Below, piece by piece: positions 49,976 through 57,895 of a stretch of DNA of 62,864 bases. Both the position numbers and the translations under genes were made by a program. Origin of the DNA: Desulfuromonadaceae bacterium. Its GTDB lineage: Bacteria; Desulfobacterota; Desulfuromonadia; Geobacterales; Pseudopelobacteraceae. The DNA lies in NCBI GenBank assembly GCA_028687585.1, contig JAQTZV010000031.1, forward strand, positions 1 through 62,864, read 5' to 3'. Positions within the stretch are counted from its first letter, which is position 1; every line of letters starts with the position of its first letter. A model generated the notes under the pieces. The model was not told where the DNA came from. It made no database searches and saw only the letters and a list, made by a program, of their open reading frames with translations.

Positions 49976-51343
49976 TTATTTTCCGATACAAAACGACGAG
50001 AATATCCGGTCAAGTACATCATCCGTTGCTGTTTGGCCGGTCACTGTCCCCACCGAATCAAGCGCACCACGCAGGTCTAAAGCAAGCAACTCCAGATTAC
50101 GTTCCGGCAGGCCGGCGCAGAATCGGCTTAGATACACATCGGCAGAAACAAGAGCATCCCGGTGACGTGCCCGGGATAATGAGATAAATTCACGTGAATC
50201 GGTCGCTGAGATATGAAGAAACTGCCGGCAAACTGTTTGTTTGAGAGAGTCAACGCCGTCTCCTGAAAGCGCTGTTACCATGACTGTGGCCAGAAAACGG
50301 TTCGCAGCAGGAAGAACCAGCCGTTGCGGAAGGTCGCTCTTGTTAACCACCGCAATTATCCTGCACTCAGCAAGCGCATCCAACAGCATTTGATCCTCCT
50401 GACTGAATTCGCGGGAACCATCAAACACAGCAAGGATGAGATCAGCCTGAGGCACTTTTTCCATGGTTCTGTTGATTCCCTCCTGCTCCACCAGATCATT
50501 TGTATGGCGGATGCCTGCAGTATCCAGAAACCGAATTGCCAACCCTTCGAAGGATATTGTCTCTTCGATTATATCACGGGTTGTGCCGGGAATATGGGTA
50601 ACAATAGCGCGATTTTCGTTAAGCAGTCGATTAAGCAGACTTGATTTTCCGGCGTTCGGCTTGCCTGCTATCAGCACGGATATCCCCTCACGCACTATTC
50701 GCCCCTCCTCAAAGGTTGCGAGCAGGTCGGTAATCATTGTTTGAGCAGAATCAACAGAAGCAGCTATTGCGACTTCATCAGTTTGACCAAGATCATCTTC
50801 AGGAAAGTCGATATACGCCTCAACTAACGCAAGGGCTTGAAGCAGACATTCCCGCACCTCGTCAATACGCTTTGAAAGGGCACCTTCACGCTGCCTCTGC
50901 GCCAACTGAAGCGCGGCTTCACTCTTTGAAGCAATAATATCCATCACTGCTTCAGCCTGAATCAGATCAATACGCCCGTTAAGAAACGCCCGGCGCGTAA
51001 ATTCACCGGGGTCAGCCAGACGGACACCGCATGCAAGCACCAACGCCAAAACCCGCTCAACGACAAGCCAACCACCATGACAATGCAATTCCAGCACATC
51101 TTCCCGGGTGTATGAACGGGGAGATCGCATATACACTGCCATCGCCTCATCGACCATTTCACCGGTTGCAGCATCGCGGATCGTACCAAAAGAAAAACGG
51201 TGGCTCACAAGGCCACCGTCAGATACAGAGGTAAAAACAGTATTTCCGACCGCGGCGGCCTGGTCTCCGCTTACCCGGATTATGCCGATACCACCATTAC
51301 CAGGAGGGGTACTGACAGCCGCTATCGTATCACGGATATACAT
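49976..51343 (-). CDS. mnmE: tRNA modification GTPase MnmE
   Basis: GTPase partner of MnmG in U34 modification. The 455 residues have an N-terminal formyl-folate-binding domain (MYIRDTIAAVSTPPGNGGIGIIRVSG), a helical domain, and a G domain with GKPNAGKSSLLNRLL (near residue 220), DTAGI and NKSD, ending with the catalytic FCIGK, whose Cys is conserved in functional MnmE. It is 26 bases after yidC. No jag/khpB gene separates the two. Confidence 0.95.
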   Translation of the reverse strand: MYIRDTIAAVSTPPGNGGIGIIRVSGDQAAAVGNTVFTSVSDGGLVSHRFSFGTIRDAATGEMVDEAMAVYMRSPRSYTREDVLELHCHGGWLVVERVLALVLACGVRLADPGEFTRRAFLNGRIDLIQAEAVMDIIASKSEAALQLAQRQREGALSKRIDEVRECLLQALALVEAYIDFPEDDLGQTDEVAIAASVDSAQTMITDLLATFEEGRIVREGISVLIAGKPNAGKSSLLNRLLNENRAIVTHIPGTTRDIIEETISFEGLAIRFLDTAGIRHTNDLVEQEGINRTMEKVPQADLILAVFDGSREFSQEDQMLLDALAECRIIAVVNKSDLPQRLVLPAANRFLATVMVTALSGDGVDSLKQTVCRQFLHISATDSREFISLSRARHRDALVSADVYLSRFCAGLPERNLELLALDLRGALDSVGTVTGQTATDDVLDRIFSSFCIGK

Positions 51344-51369
51344 AAACTGATGTTCTCCAGGGCCTGAAA

Positions 51370-52977
51370 TTAATCTTTTACCAATTTGTTTATGTACATC
51401 TGCTGGCCAATAGTCAGCACGTTATTTACCAGCCAGTAGAGTACCAGACCGGAAGGAAAACTAAGGAACATGAAGGTAAAAACCACCGGCAGGGCCAGCA
51501 TCATCTTCTGCTGCATCGGCTCCATATTTGACGGGGTCATTTTCTGCTGGACGAACATCGTGATACCCATAATAACCGGTGTCACATAATAGGGGTCTTT
51601 ATCAGCAAGATCAGTAACCCAGAGATAAAAGGGGGCATGGCGAAGCTCAATTGAAAACATGAGCGATTTATAGAGCGCAAAGAATACCGGTATCTGGACT
51701 ACCATAGGCAGGCAACCACCCATCGGGTTTACCTTGTGCTCGCGATACAACTCCATAACCGCTTTGTTCATGGCATCGCGGTCATCCTTGAATTTCTCCC
51801 GGAGCTTTGTCATTTCCGGCTGAATTTTCTGCATACCCTTCATAGACTTGTAGCTCTTGTGGGTTAGCGGGAAAAAGAAAGCCTTAAGAATAATCGTAAT
51901 AATTATGATTGCTACGCCGTAATTGCCGACATACCCGTAGAAAAATTTCAGCGAATAGAGCAGCGGTTTGGCAATCACCGTAAACCAGCCCAAATCAAGT
52001 GACCGCTCAAGCGAGTTGCCCTGTGCCTTGAGTATATCAAGATCTTTCGGGCCGACAAACAGGCGACTGGAAGTAGTGGCTGACTGACCGGGATTAATTG
52101 TAAACTGGGGAGAGGAAACAACAGACTCAAAAAAGCCGGCGCTGTTCTTTTTCAACTCTACTGAGGCAATACTGTTTTTCTCAGCAAGAATAGCATTCAT
52201 AAAATACTTATCCGCAAATCCAAACCATTGAACAGACTTGTCGTAGCGCTTTGAGGCAGTGGCAACGTCTTTTATTTTATCCGTTTGAAGGCTGTTATCC
52301 GAAAACAGAAACGCGCCTGCCGTATCAAAGCGGTTGTCCTTAACTTTCGGCTCTGCAGGATAGGTCATAACGTTTTGAACGGCACCAACCAAAGGAGCTG
52401 CAGAATTGTTAATAACCTGAGTTTCAAGTGTGATGCCATACGCACCGGAAGAAAAGGTATATATTTTACGGACCGTATACCCCTGGCCGGAAATATAGTT
52501 GAATGTAAGTTGACGCGTTTTCCCTTTTTCAATCGTGATCTTGTCAGCTTCAACCATGAAATCGGTGTTATCCGGAAGATTAAATCCGGCGCCACGCGTT
52601 GAAAAAGAAAATATATTCGGGTCTGAGTCATTTCCCAGAGTTACCTTTTTGGATTTTGGGGAGTTTTCCTCGCGGTAATTTTTGAGCGTCAGGCTTTTGA
52701 GGCTTGCCCCCCGAGAAGAAAACAGGGCGGTATAGAGATCGGTTTCTACGCTGATCTCTTTTTGAGGGGCGTTTGTGGGGAGCGTCTGTCCAGTGACCGT
52801 TGCAGTATTCTGAAGAAGTGGTGGCTGCTGACCCAACGTGACCGGACTATTCGCCGGAGAAGAAACCGTTTGGGGAGCAACAGGTGTGACTTTCTGTTTG
52901 TCAGGGCCAAACAACATGGAGAAAAGATAAAAAACAGCAATTGAAAGACCTACAGCTATAAAAGCGCGCTTTTCCAT
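51370..52977 (-). CDS. yidC: Membrane insertase YidC
   Basis: Inserts proteins into the inner membrane alone or with SecYEG. The 535 residues show the long-form (Gram-negative) plan: an N-terminal helix (AFIAVGLSIAVFYLFSML), a large periplasmic beta domain (residues 60-320) and five C-terminal helices including NYGVAIIIITIILKAFFFPL, followed by the conserved KYFKM-like PMGGCLPMVVQIPVFFALYK. ATG after GAGGAGTCTCG. Confidence 0.96.
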   Translation of the reverse strand: MEKRAFIAVGLSIAVFYLFSMLFGPDKQKVTPVAPQTVSSPANSPVTLGQQPPLLQNTATVTGQTLPTNAPQKEISVETDLYTALFSSRGASLKSLTLKNYREENSPKSKKVTLGNDSDPNIFSFSTRGAGFNLPDNTDFMVEADKITIEKGKTRQLTFNYISGQGYTVRKIYTFSSGAYGITLETQVINNSAAPLVGAVQNVMTYPAEPKVKDNRFDTAGAFLFSDNSLQTDKIKDVATASKRYDKSVQWFGFADKYFMNAILAEKNSIASVELKKNSAGFFESVVSSPQFTINPGQSATTSSRLFVGPKDLDILKAQGNSLERSLDLGWFTVIAKPLLYSLKFFYGYVGNYGVAIIIITIILKAFFFPLTHKSYKSMKGMQKIQPEMTKLREKFKDDRDAMNKAVMELYREHKVNPMGGCLPMVVQIPVFFALYKSLMFSIELRHAPFYLWVTDLADKDPYYVTPVIMGITMFVQQKMTPSNMEPMQQKMMLALPVVFTFMFLSFPSGLVLYWLVNNVLTIGQQMYINKLVKD

Positions 52978-53009
52978 CGAGACTCCTCGAATGCTACTTA
53001 GCTAATGAA

Positions 53010-53222
53010 TTAAGGTACCGGATCGTGGCCGCCCGGATGAAACGGATGACACTTACATATTCTGCCTACAGTAAGAAACAGGCCCCTGATAACACCATAC
53101 CGAATTAAGGACTCGCGGGAATACTCGGAACAGGAGGGATAAAAACGACAGGTCCGGGGGAGAAAAGGCGAAACCGCCCTCTGATAAAACCTGATTACAA
53201 GGAGCAAGCTGCTCTTGAACAT
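53010..53222 (-). CDS. yidD: Membrane-protein insertion factor YidD
   Basis: A 70-residue protein of the YidD family: IRFYQRAVSPFLPRTCRFYPSCSEY and the ending KCHPFHPGGHDPV are conserved. It supports YidC-dependent insertion. The start overlaps the rnpA end by 28 bases and yidC follows 32 bases later. Confidence 0.95.
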   Translation of the reverse strand: MFKSSLLLVIRFYQRAVSPFLPRTCRFYPSCSEYSRESLIRYGVIRGLFLTVGRICKCHPFHPGGHDPVP

Positions 53223-53575
53223 GGGGACATGCCTATTAAACGAATGGCTTTGTAGAGTTCCCGCTCGATATCAGGAAACGTCATGAGTGCCGATTCTCGC
53301 CGGGCAATGATATTTACATCAACGGACGCCATTACCAGCCGGTTTTGCCTGAAGAATTCGCGTAAATAGCGTTTAATCCGGTTGCGAACCACGGCACAGC
53401 CGATTTTTTTACTTGCTGTAATACCAAGACGGGCGCTGTTTAGGTTATTTTCACGCCACACGACCAGAAAACCACGTACTGCTGATTTGTGTGGTGCGGA
53501 AGCGAGTTGAAGAAATTCAGCTCGCTTCCGCAAACGTGCACTCTTGGGGAATGTGGCTGCTGAAACAACAATCAC
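53195..53575 (-). CDS. rnpA: Ribonuclease P protein component
   Basis: Basic 126-residue protein subunit of RNase P, which matures tRNA 5' ends. The RNR motif region is seen as KIGCAVVRNRIKRYLREFFR, with an N-terminal SARLRKRAEFLQL. The GTG start at 53575 lies 13 bases after rpmH. The C-terminal tail overlaps yidD. Confidence 0.94.
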   Translation of the reverse strand: MIVVSAATFPKSARLRKRAEFLQLASAPHKSAVRGFLVVWRENNLNSARLGITASKKIGCAVVRNRIKRYLREFFRQNRLVMASVDVNIIARRESALMTFPDIERELYKAIRLIGMSPCSRAACSL

Positions 53576-53588
53576 GCCGGAAAAAGCA

Positions 53589-53738
53589 TTACTTTACAGC
53601 GATTCTTACTGCCAGGTTTTTACGCCCTTTTGCCCTTCTGCGCTTAATTACCAAGCGACCATTTTTGGTGGCCATTCTTACCAGAAAACCGTGAGTACGC
53701 TTGCGGGAGATATTACTTGGCTGATACGTTCTTTTCAT
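53589..53738 (-). CDS. rpmH: 50S ribosomal protein L34
   Basis: A 49-residue, highly basic ribosomal protein with the family sequence MKRTYQPSNISRKRTHGFL at the start, then RMATKNGRLVIKRRRAKGRK. Its place between the origin and rnpA is the conserved bacterial order. ATG after GAGGTAAATCAAG. Confidence 0.97.
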   Translation of the reverse strand: MKRTYQPSNISRKRTHGFLVRMATKNGRLVIKRRRAKGRKNLAVRIAVK

Positions 53739-53779
53739 CTTGATTTACCTCTACGAAATTATTTTTCAGGAAATGGGTT

Positions 53780-53807
53780 ATTAAACACACCTCCCCGACT
53801 ATGTCAA
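53780..53807 (-). promoter_or_regulatory. rpmH promoter
   Basis: On the minus strand TTGACA (53802-53807) and TTTAAT (53780-53785) are 16 bases apart, about 40 bases before the rpmH start codon. It would drive the rpmH-rnpA-yidD-yidC group away from the origin. Confidence 0.65.
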
Positions 53808-53944
53808 GTTTTATATTATACATACATAACACTCTTTCCATTGATTTGCCTTGAAAAAGTAGGTCAGCTCTGCTATTCTCCAGCTCCTTCAACAAGCCTA
53901 ATGCTATCAATAATATACTCTAACATGTTGTTTTTGTTTATTTA

Positions 53945-54091
53945 AATAGTTTTCCACAGCTGTTGATAATAGTGTTGATAACTCTATGTAACAGCGATAT
54001 CCTGCGACAATAATATGCTTTCTCAATTAGCAGTTACATTCGACATTCGATGTTGATAACCAATATATTCTATGAATTGTGATTTTTACTG
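53945..54091. other. oriC: dnaA upstream DnaA-box cluster (oriC part)
   Basis: An AT-rich region between the divergent rpmH and dnaA genes. Four close matches to the DnaA box TTATCCACA: TTTTCCACA (53950-53958) and three copies of TGTTGATAA, reverse complement TTATCAACA (53961-53969, 53973-53981, 54051-54059). The first three are packed within 32 bases. The cluster can serve both dnaA autoregulation and origin function. The AT-rich stretch 53739-53944 beyond it has only the rpmH promoter. Confidence 0.82.
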
Positions 54092-55441
54092 ATGTTAGAT
54101 GCGTGGCAACAAGCAACTGAAAATATAGAAAAAGTAATGTCGGAAGCTGATTTTGGCACCTGGATAAAACCGGTTTATTACAGCCACCATGAGGGTTCCT
54201 CCGTTTTTTTAACTGTTCCCAACTCTTTTACCAAGGAGTGGCTGGAAGATCATTATCTAAAGGTTTTGACCGGTGCTCTCACCGCAACGTCCGGATATGC
54301 GGTTTCTCTAACTTTTGTCATCCGGACTGATGAGGAGCCCCAACCATACATTTCAGAAGATTTTGTCGTAAAAAACGACATCGAGCCCTCCGCGTTAAAA
54401 AACACCCATCTTGATCAGGTATTTACTCCACTAAACCAAAAATACACGTTTGATTTTTTTGTGAGCGGGACCGGAAATCAATTTGCTCACGCTGCAGCAA
54501 TGGCCGTTGCCAATAACCCCGCTGACACCTACAACCCTCTATTTATTTACGGAGGTGTCGGGCTGGGGAAAAGTCATCTATTGAACTCTATCGGTCACAC
54601 TATTCGTGAAAATTCACCAAATATGAATGTATGTTACTGTTCTGCAGAAAAATTCATGTATGAAATGGTAAATCATCTTCGCCTTAAAAAAATGGATGTT
54701 TTTAGAAATCGTTTTAGAACCGTAGATGTACTATTAGTTGACGACATCCAATTCATATCCGGTAAAACCGGAACACAGGAAGAGTTTTTTCATACCTTTA
54801 ACGCCCTGCATGATGCTCGCAAGCAAATTGTCATAACATCGGATAAATTTCCTCGGGAAATTCCTGATCTGGAAGAGCGGCTGAGATCACGGTTCGAATG
54901 GGGCCTCATCGCAGACATTCAACCACCTGATGTAGAAACAAAGATTGCTATACTTAAAAAAAAGTCTGAGATAACCAGGGTCTTCTTTCCTGAAGACGTC
55001 TATTATTTTCTTGCTTCAAGTGATGCCAGAAACATCCGCGAACTTGAAGGAATGCTTATACGGCTCGGTGCGTTCAGCAGCCTGCAGAACATTCCGATTA
55101 CACTCGATATGGCAAAAGAGAATCTTAAAGATATTCTAGGGGACCGGCACAAAGAAATTACTGTGGAACTGATTCAAAAAACCGTTGCCGACTTCTTTGA
55201 TTTGAAGTTAATTGATCTGAAGTCCGAAAAACGGGTAAAAAATATTGTCTATGCGCGACAGATAGCTATTTGGTTTTGTAGAGAAATGACTAAATCGTCC
55301 TATCCGGATATCGGATCAAAGTTCGGTGGTAAAGATCATTCCACAGTAATCCACTCGTACAAAAAAATTGATAAATCTATCGCAGATGAACCAAAAGTAT
55401 CCAAAATTATTGAAGAAATACGGCGTATCCTGCTCAAGTAA
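54092..55441 (+). CDS. dnaA: Chromosomal replication initiator DnaA
   Basis: AAA+ initiator that binds DnaA boxes and melts the origin. The 449 residues have domain I (residues 1-75, starting MLDAWQQATENIEKVMSEADFG), a short linker, the AAA+ domain with Walker A GGVGLGKSHLL (near residue 151) and Walker B LLVDDIQFISG, and the DNA-binding domain IV with SSYPDIGSKFGGKDHSTVIHS. Length and order are standard. The start codon is the first ATG after the DnaA-box cluster. Confidence 0.97.
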   Translation: MLDAWQQATENIEKVMSEADFGTWIKPVYYSHHEGSSVFLTVPNSFTKEWLEDHYLKVLTGALTATSGYAVSLTFVIRTDEEPQPYISEDFVVKNDIEPSALKNTHLDQVFTPLNQKYTFDFFVSGTGNQFAHAAAMAVANNPADTYNPLFIYGGVGLGKSHLLNSIGHTIRENSPNMNVCYCSAEKFMYEMVNHLRLKKMDVFRNRFRTVDVLLVDDIQFISGKTGTQEEFFHTFNALHDARKQIVITSDKFPREIPDLEERLRSRFEWGLIADIQPPDVETKIAILKKKSEITRVFFPEDVYYFLASSDARNIRELEGMLIRLGAFSSLQNIPITLDMAKENLKDILGDRHKEITVELIQKTVADFFDLKLIDLKSEKRVKNIVYARQIAIWFCREMTKSSYPDIGSKFGGKDHSTVIHSYKKIDKSIADEPKVSKIIEEIRRILLK

Positions 55442-55661
55442 GGAAAACCTGTTTATTCCGTGTTCATAACTGTTGATAATTTATTCCCGTGTGTAAAAGT
55501 ATTCTGTGTTGTCACAGCTATACACAGTTTAATATTACTATTATCATTTATAATTAAGCATGTTACCTGATTCTACCCTGTTTCCACAGGACCAACAATA
55601 TACTACAAGGTTTTAAAGAATAAATAATACAAACTACTAGGCAATAGAGGAGGGATACATA
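55442..55661. other. oriC: dnaA-dnaN gap, second origin segment
   Basis: Contains further DnaA-box-like sites, TGTTGATAA (55471-55479) and GTTTCCACA (55580-55588), flanking a very AT-rich core (about 55525-55560). On the minus strand this core reads TAA-TAG-TAA-TAT-TAA, a DnaA-trio-like pattern. With the cluster upstream of dnaA this resembles a bipartite origin with its unwinding site here. Confidence 0.6.
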
Positions 55662-56783
55662 ATGGAATTCAAAATTGATAAAGATCAATTCCTCAAGTCG
55701 CTGCAAAAAATACAAGGCATAGTTGAAAAGAGAACTTCAATGCCGATTTTATCCAATGTTCTTATTGAAGCGACTGAAACATCTCTTATTGTCACCGCAA
55801 CAGACTTAGAGGTTGGAATGAAAAGCAGTTATTCCGCCGAGGTTGTAACCCCAGGGAAAATTACTGTTTCAGCTAAAAAATTGTATGAAATAGTAAAGGA
55901 ACTTCCAAATCAACCAATTATGTTTTCTACGAAAGATAATGACTGGGTGGAAATTAAATGTGGCAAGGTTCAATTCAATATTGTGGGTCTTTCTCCTGAT
56001 GAATTCCCCTATTTCCCCGATGTAAAAGAGGAGACCCTCTTTGAAATTGAAACTGCTCTTTTGCGGGGTATGATCGAAAGAACTTCGTATGCAATTTGTA
56101 CGGATGAAACAAAATACAATCTCAACGGAATTTTTATCAAAGTAGAGGTCCGCTCAGACGGCAGTAATGGGCTTAAAATGGTTTCCACAGATGGTCACCG
56201 CCTATCAATCGCATCAGGTAATCTGAAGGGTACTGCCGGACCGGAACTTCTGAAAGGTGTTATTCTTCCCAAAAAAGGTGTTTTCGAAATGAAGAAGATC
56301 ACCGATGAAGATGGAGGAACGCTGCTGTTTGGTTTCATGGACAATAGTGCCGTCATCAAGCGTGGCGATTCATACATGGTCATGCGCCTTGTTGATGGAG
56401 ATTTCCCCGATTATAATCGCGTAATTCCCACGTCAAACACACAGATTGTAACGGTAAACAAAGAAGATTTCAGTCACTCTGTGCGCCGCATGGCAATACT
56501 TTCAAGCGAAAAATTCAAGGGCATCATGCTGGAAATTACTTCGGGCGGCATCAAAATATCCTCCAGTAATCCAGAACTGGGTGACGCTATGGAGGAGTTG
56601 GACGTTGCCTATACAGGAGAACCTATTTCTGTCAGATTTAATGCCCGATACCTTCTTGATGTCCTTGCCGTGGCTGAAACCGAGCGGGTTGAAATGAAAT
56701 TCAAGGACGAATTATCGCCTTCGATTATTGTTCCAGAAAATTCTGACAGCTTTCTTGCCGTTATTATGCCGATGAGGCTCTAA
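55662..56783 (+). CDS. dnaN: DNA polymerase III sliding clamp
   Basis: The beta clamp, 373 residues in three repeated domains. MEFKIDKDQFLKSLQKIQGIVEKRTSMPILSNVLIEA opens domain 1 and the ending ENSDSFLAVIMPMRL is the conserved clamp C terminus. The ATG follows GAGGAGGGATACATA. It is 7 bases before recF. Confidence 0.97.
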   Translation: MEFKIDKDQFLKSLQKIQGIVEKRTSMPILSNVLIEATETSLIVTATDLEVGMKSSYSAEVVTPGKITVSAKKLYEIVKELPNQPIMFSTKDNDWVEIKCGKVQFNIVGLSPDEFPYFPDVKEETLFEIETALLRGMIERTSYAICTDETKYNLNGIFIKVEVRSDGSNGLKMVSTDGHRLSIASGNLKGTAGPELLKGVILPKKGVFEMKKITDEDGGTLLFGFMDNSAVIKRGDSYMVMRLVDGDFPDYNRVIPTSNTQIVTVNKEDFSHSVRRMAILSSEKFKGIMLEITSGGIKISSSNPELGDAMEELDVAYTGEPISVRFNARYLLDVLAVAETERVEMKFKDELSPSIIVPENSDSFLAVIMPMRL

Positions 56784-56790
56784 ACGACTG

Positions 56791-57891
56791 ATGCGTCTTT
56801 GCTCCGTAGCGGTTGCCGATTTCAGGAACATCAGTTCTGTCAGTATTGAACCGGGGCACCACTTTAATTTGCTGTACGGCCGAAACGGCCAGGGCAAGAC
56901 TAATCTGCTGGAAGCAATCTACCTGCTTGGAAGTCCCCGATCATTCAGAACGTTGCGATTACCCGAACTGGTGAAACATGGAGAACGACTGGCACAGATT
57001 CGGGGCAGAGTTGCATCAGGCGGAATTGAGAATGAATTACGACTGGTTATTGAACCGGTCGGTCGTAAAGTAGAAATTGACGGCAAAGCGGTACATAAAG
57101 CATCAGAGCTGCATGGAAAACTCAATGCGGTAGTTTTTTCACCCGATGATACCGGGATGGTTAAAACCGGCCCTGAATCAAGACGACGCTACCTTGATAG
57201 AGCCGTGTATATGGGCGATATCGGCTATCTGCACTGTTGGCAGGCATATCAACGGATACTTAAGCAGCGTAATCATCTGCTGAAAAATGCCGATAGAACC
57301 GGCCTGGATATATGGACAGAAAAACTGGCTGAATCAGGTGCTGAAGTTATCGAACGACGGCTCAAATTTGTCTCGGTACTTGATGGTAAACTGCAGAAAT
57401 ATTATGCCACGATATCAGGTGATAACGAAACATCCCGGCTCAGCTATCAGCCTGAAGGAGTGTCGTCCTTAGAGAGAGGGATTATTCGTGACGAACTTCT
57501 GGAACTGTTCCAACGGCATCAACGATCAGACGAACGCTATGGGACAACAACTGCTGGTCCGCACCGGGATGATCTGACGTTTGTTCTGGATGAGCGACCG
57601 CTCAAAGCGTTTGGTTCGCAGGGGCAACAAAAAAGCTTTGTCCTGGCGCTCAAGATGGCAGAGATGGATAACCTGGACGATACGTTTGGCGAAGCGCCAC
57701 TGCTGCTGCTTGATGACATGAGTTCCGAGCTTGATGCCCACAGGAACCATAACCTGATGGAATTCCTGACGACGAGAAACATTCAGGTATTTATAACAAC
57801 AACAGAGCGGTCTCCGGATCTGCTGGCGACTGCTCCACACTGCGCCGTCTTTCGTGTAGAAGGCGGTAATCTGACGTTTGAAGGAAGTTAA
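56791..57891 (+). CDS. recF: DNA replication/repair protein RecF
   Basis: SMC-like ATPase that helps load RecA at gaps. Among 366 residues are Walker A GRNGQGKTNLLEAI (from residue 30), the signature LKAFGSQGQQKSFVLALKMAE and Walker B PLLLLDDMSSELDAHR. Follows dnaN by 7 bases and precedes gyrB by 4, in the classic order. Confidence 0.95.
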   Translation: MRLCSVAVADFRNISSVSIEPGHHFNLLYGRNGQGKTNLLEAIYLLGSPRSFRTLRLPELVKHGERLAQIRGRVASGGIENELRLVIEPVGRKVEIDGKAVHKASELHGKLNAVVFSPDDTGMVKTGPESRRRYLDRAVYMGDIGYLHCWQAYQRILKQRNHLLKNADRTGLDIWTEKLAESGAEVIERRLKFVSVLDGKLQKYYATISGDNETSRLSYQPEGVSSLERGIIRDELLELFQRHQRSDERYGTTTAGPHRDDLTFVLDERPLKAFGSQGQQKSFVLALKMAEMDNLDDTFGEAPLLLLDDMSSELDAHRNHNLMEFLTTRNIQVFITTTERSPDLLATAPHCAVFRVEGGNLTFEGS

Positions 57892-57895
57892 TCGC

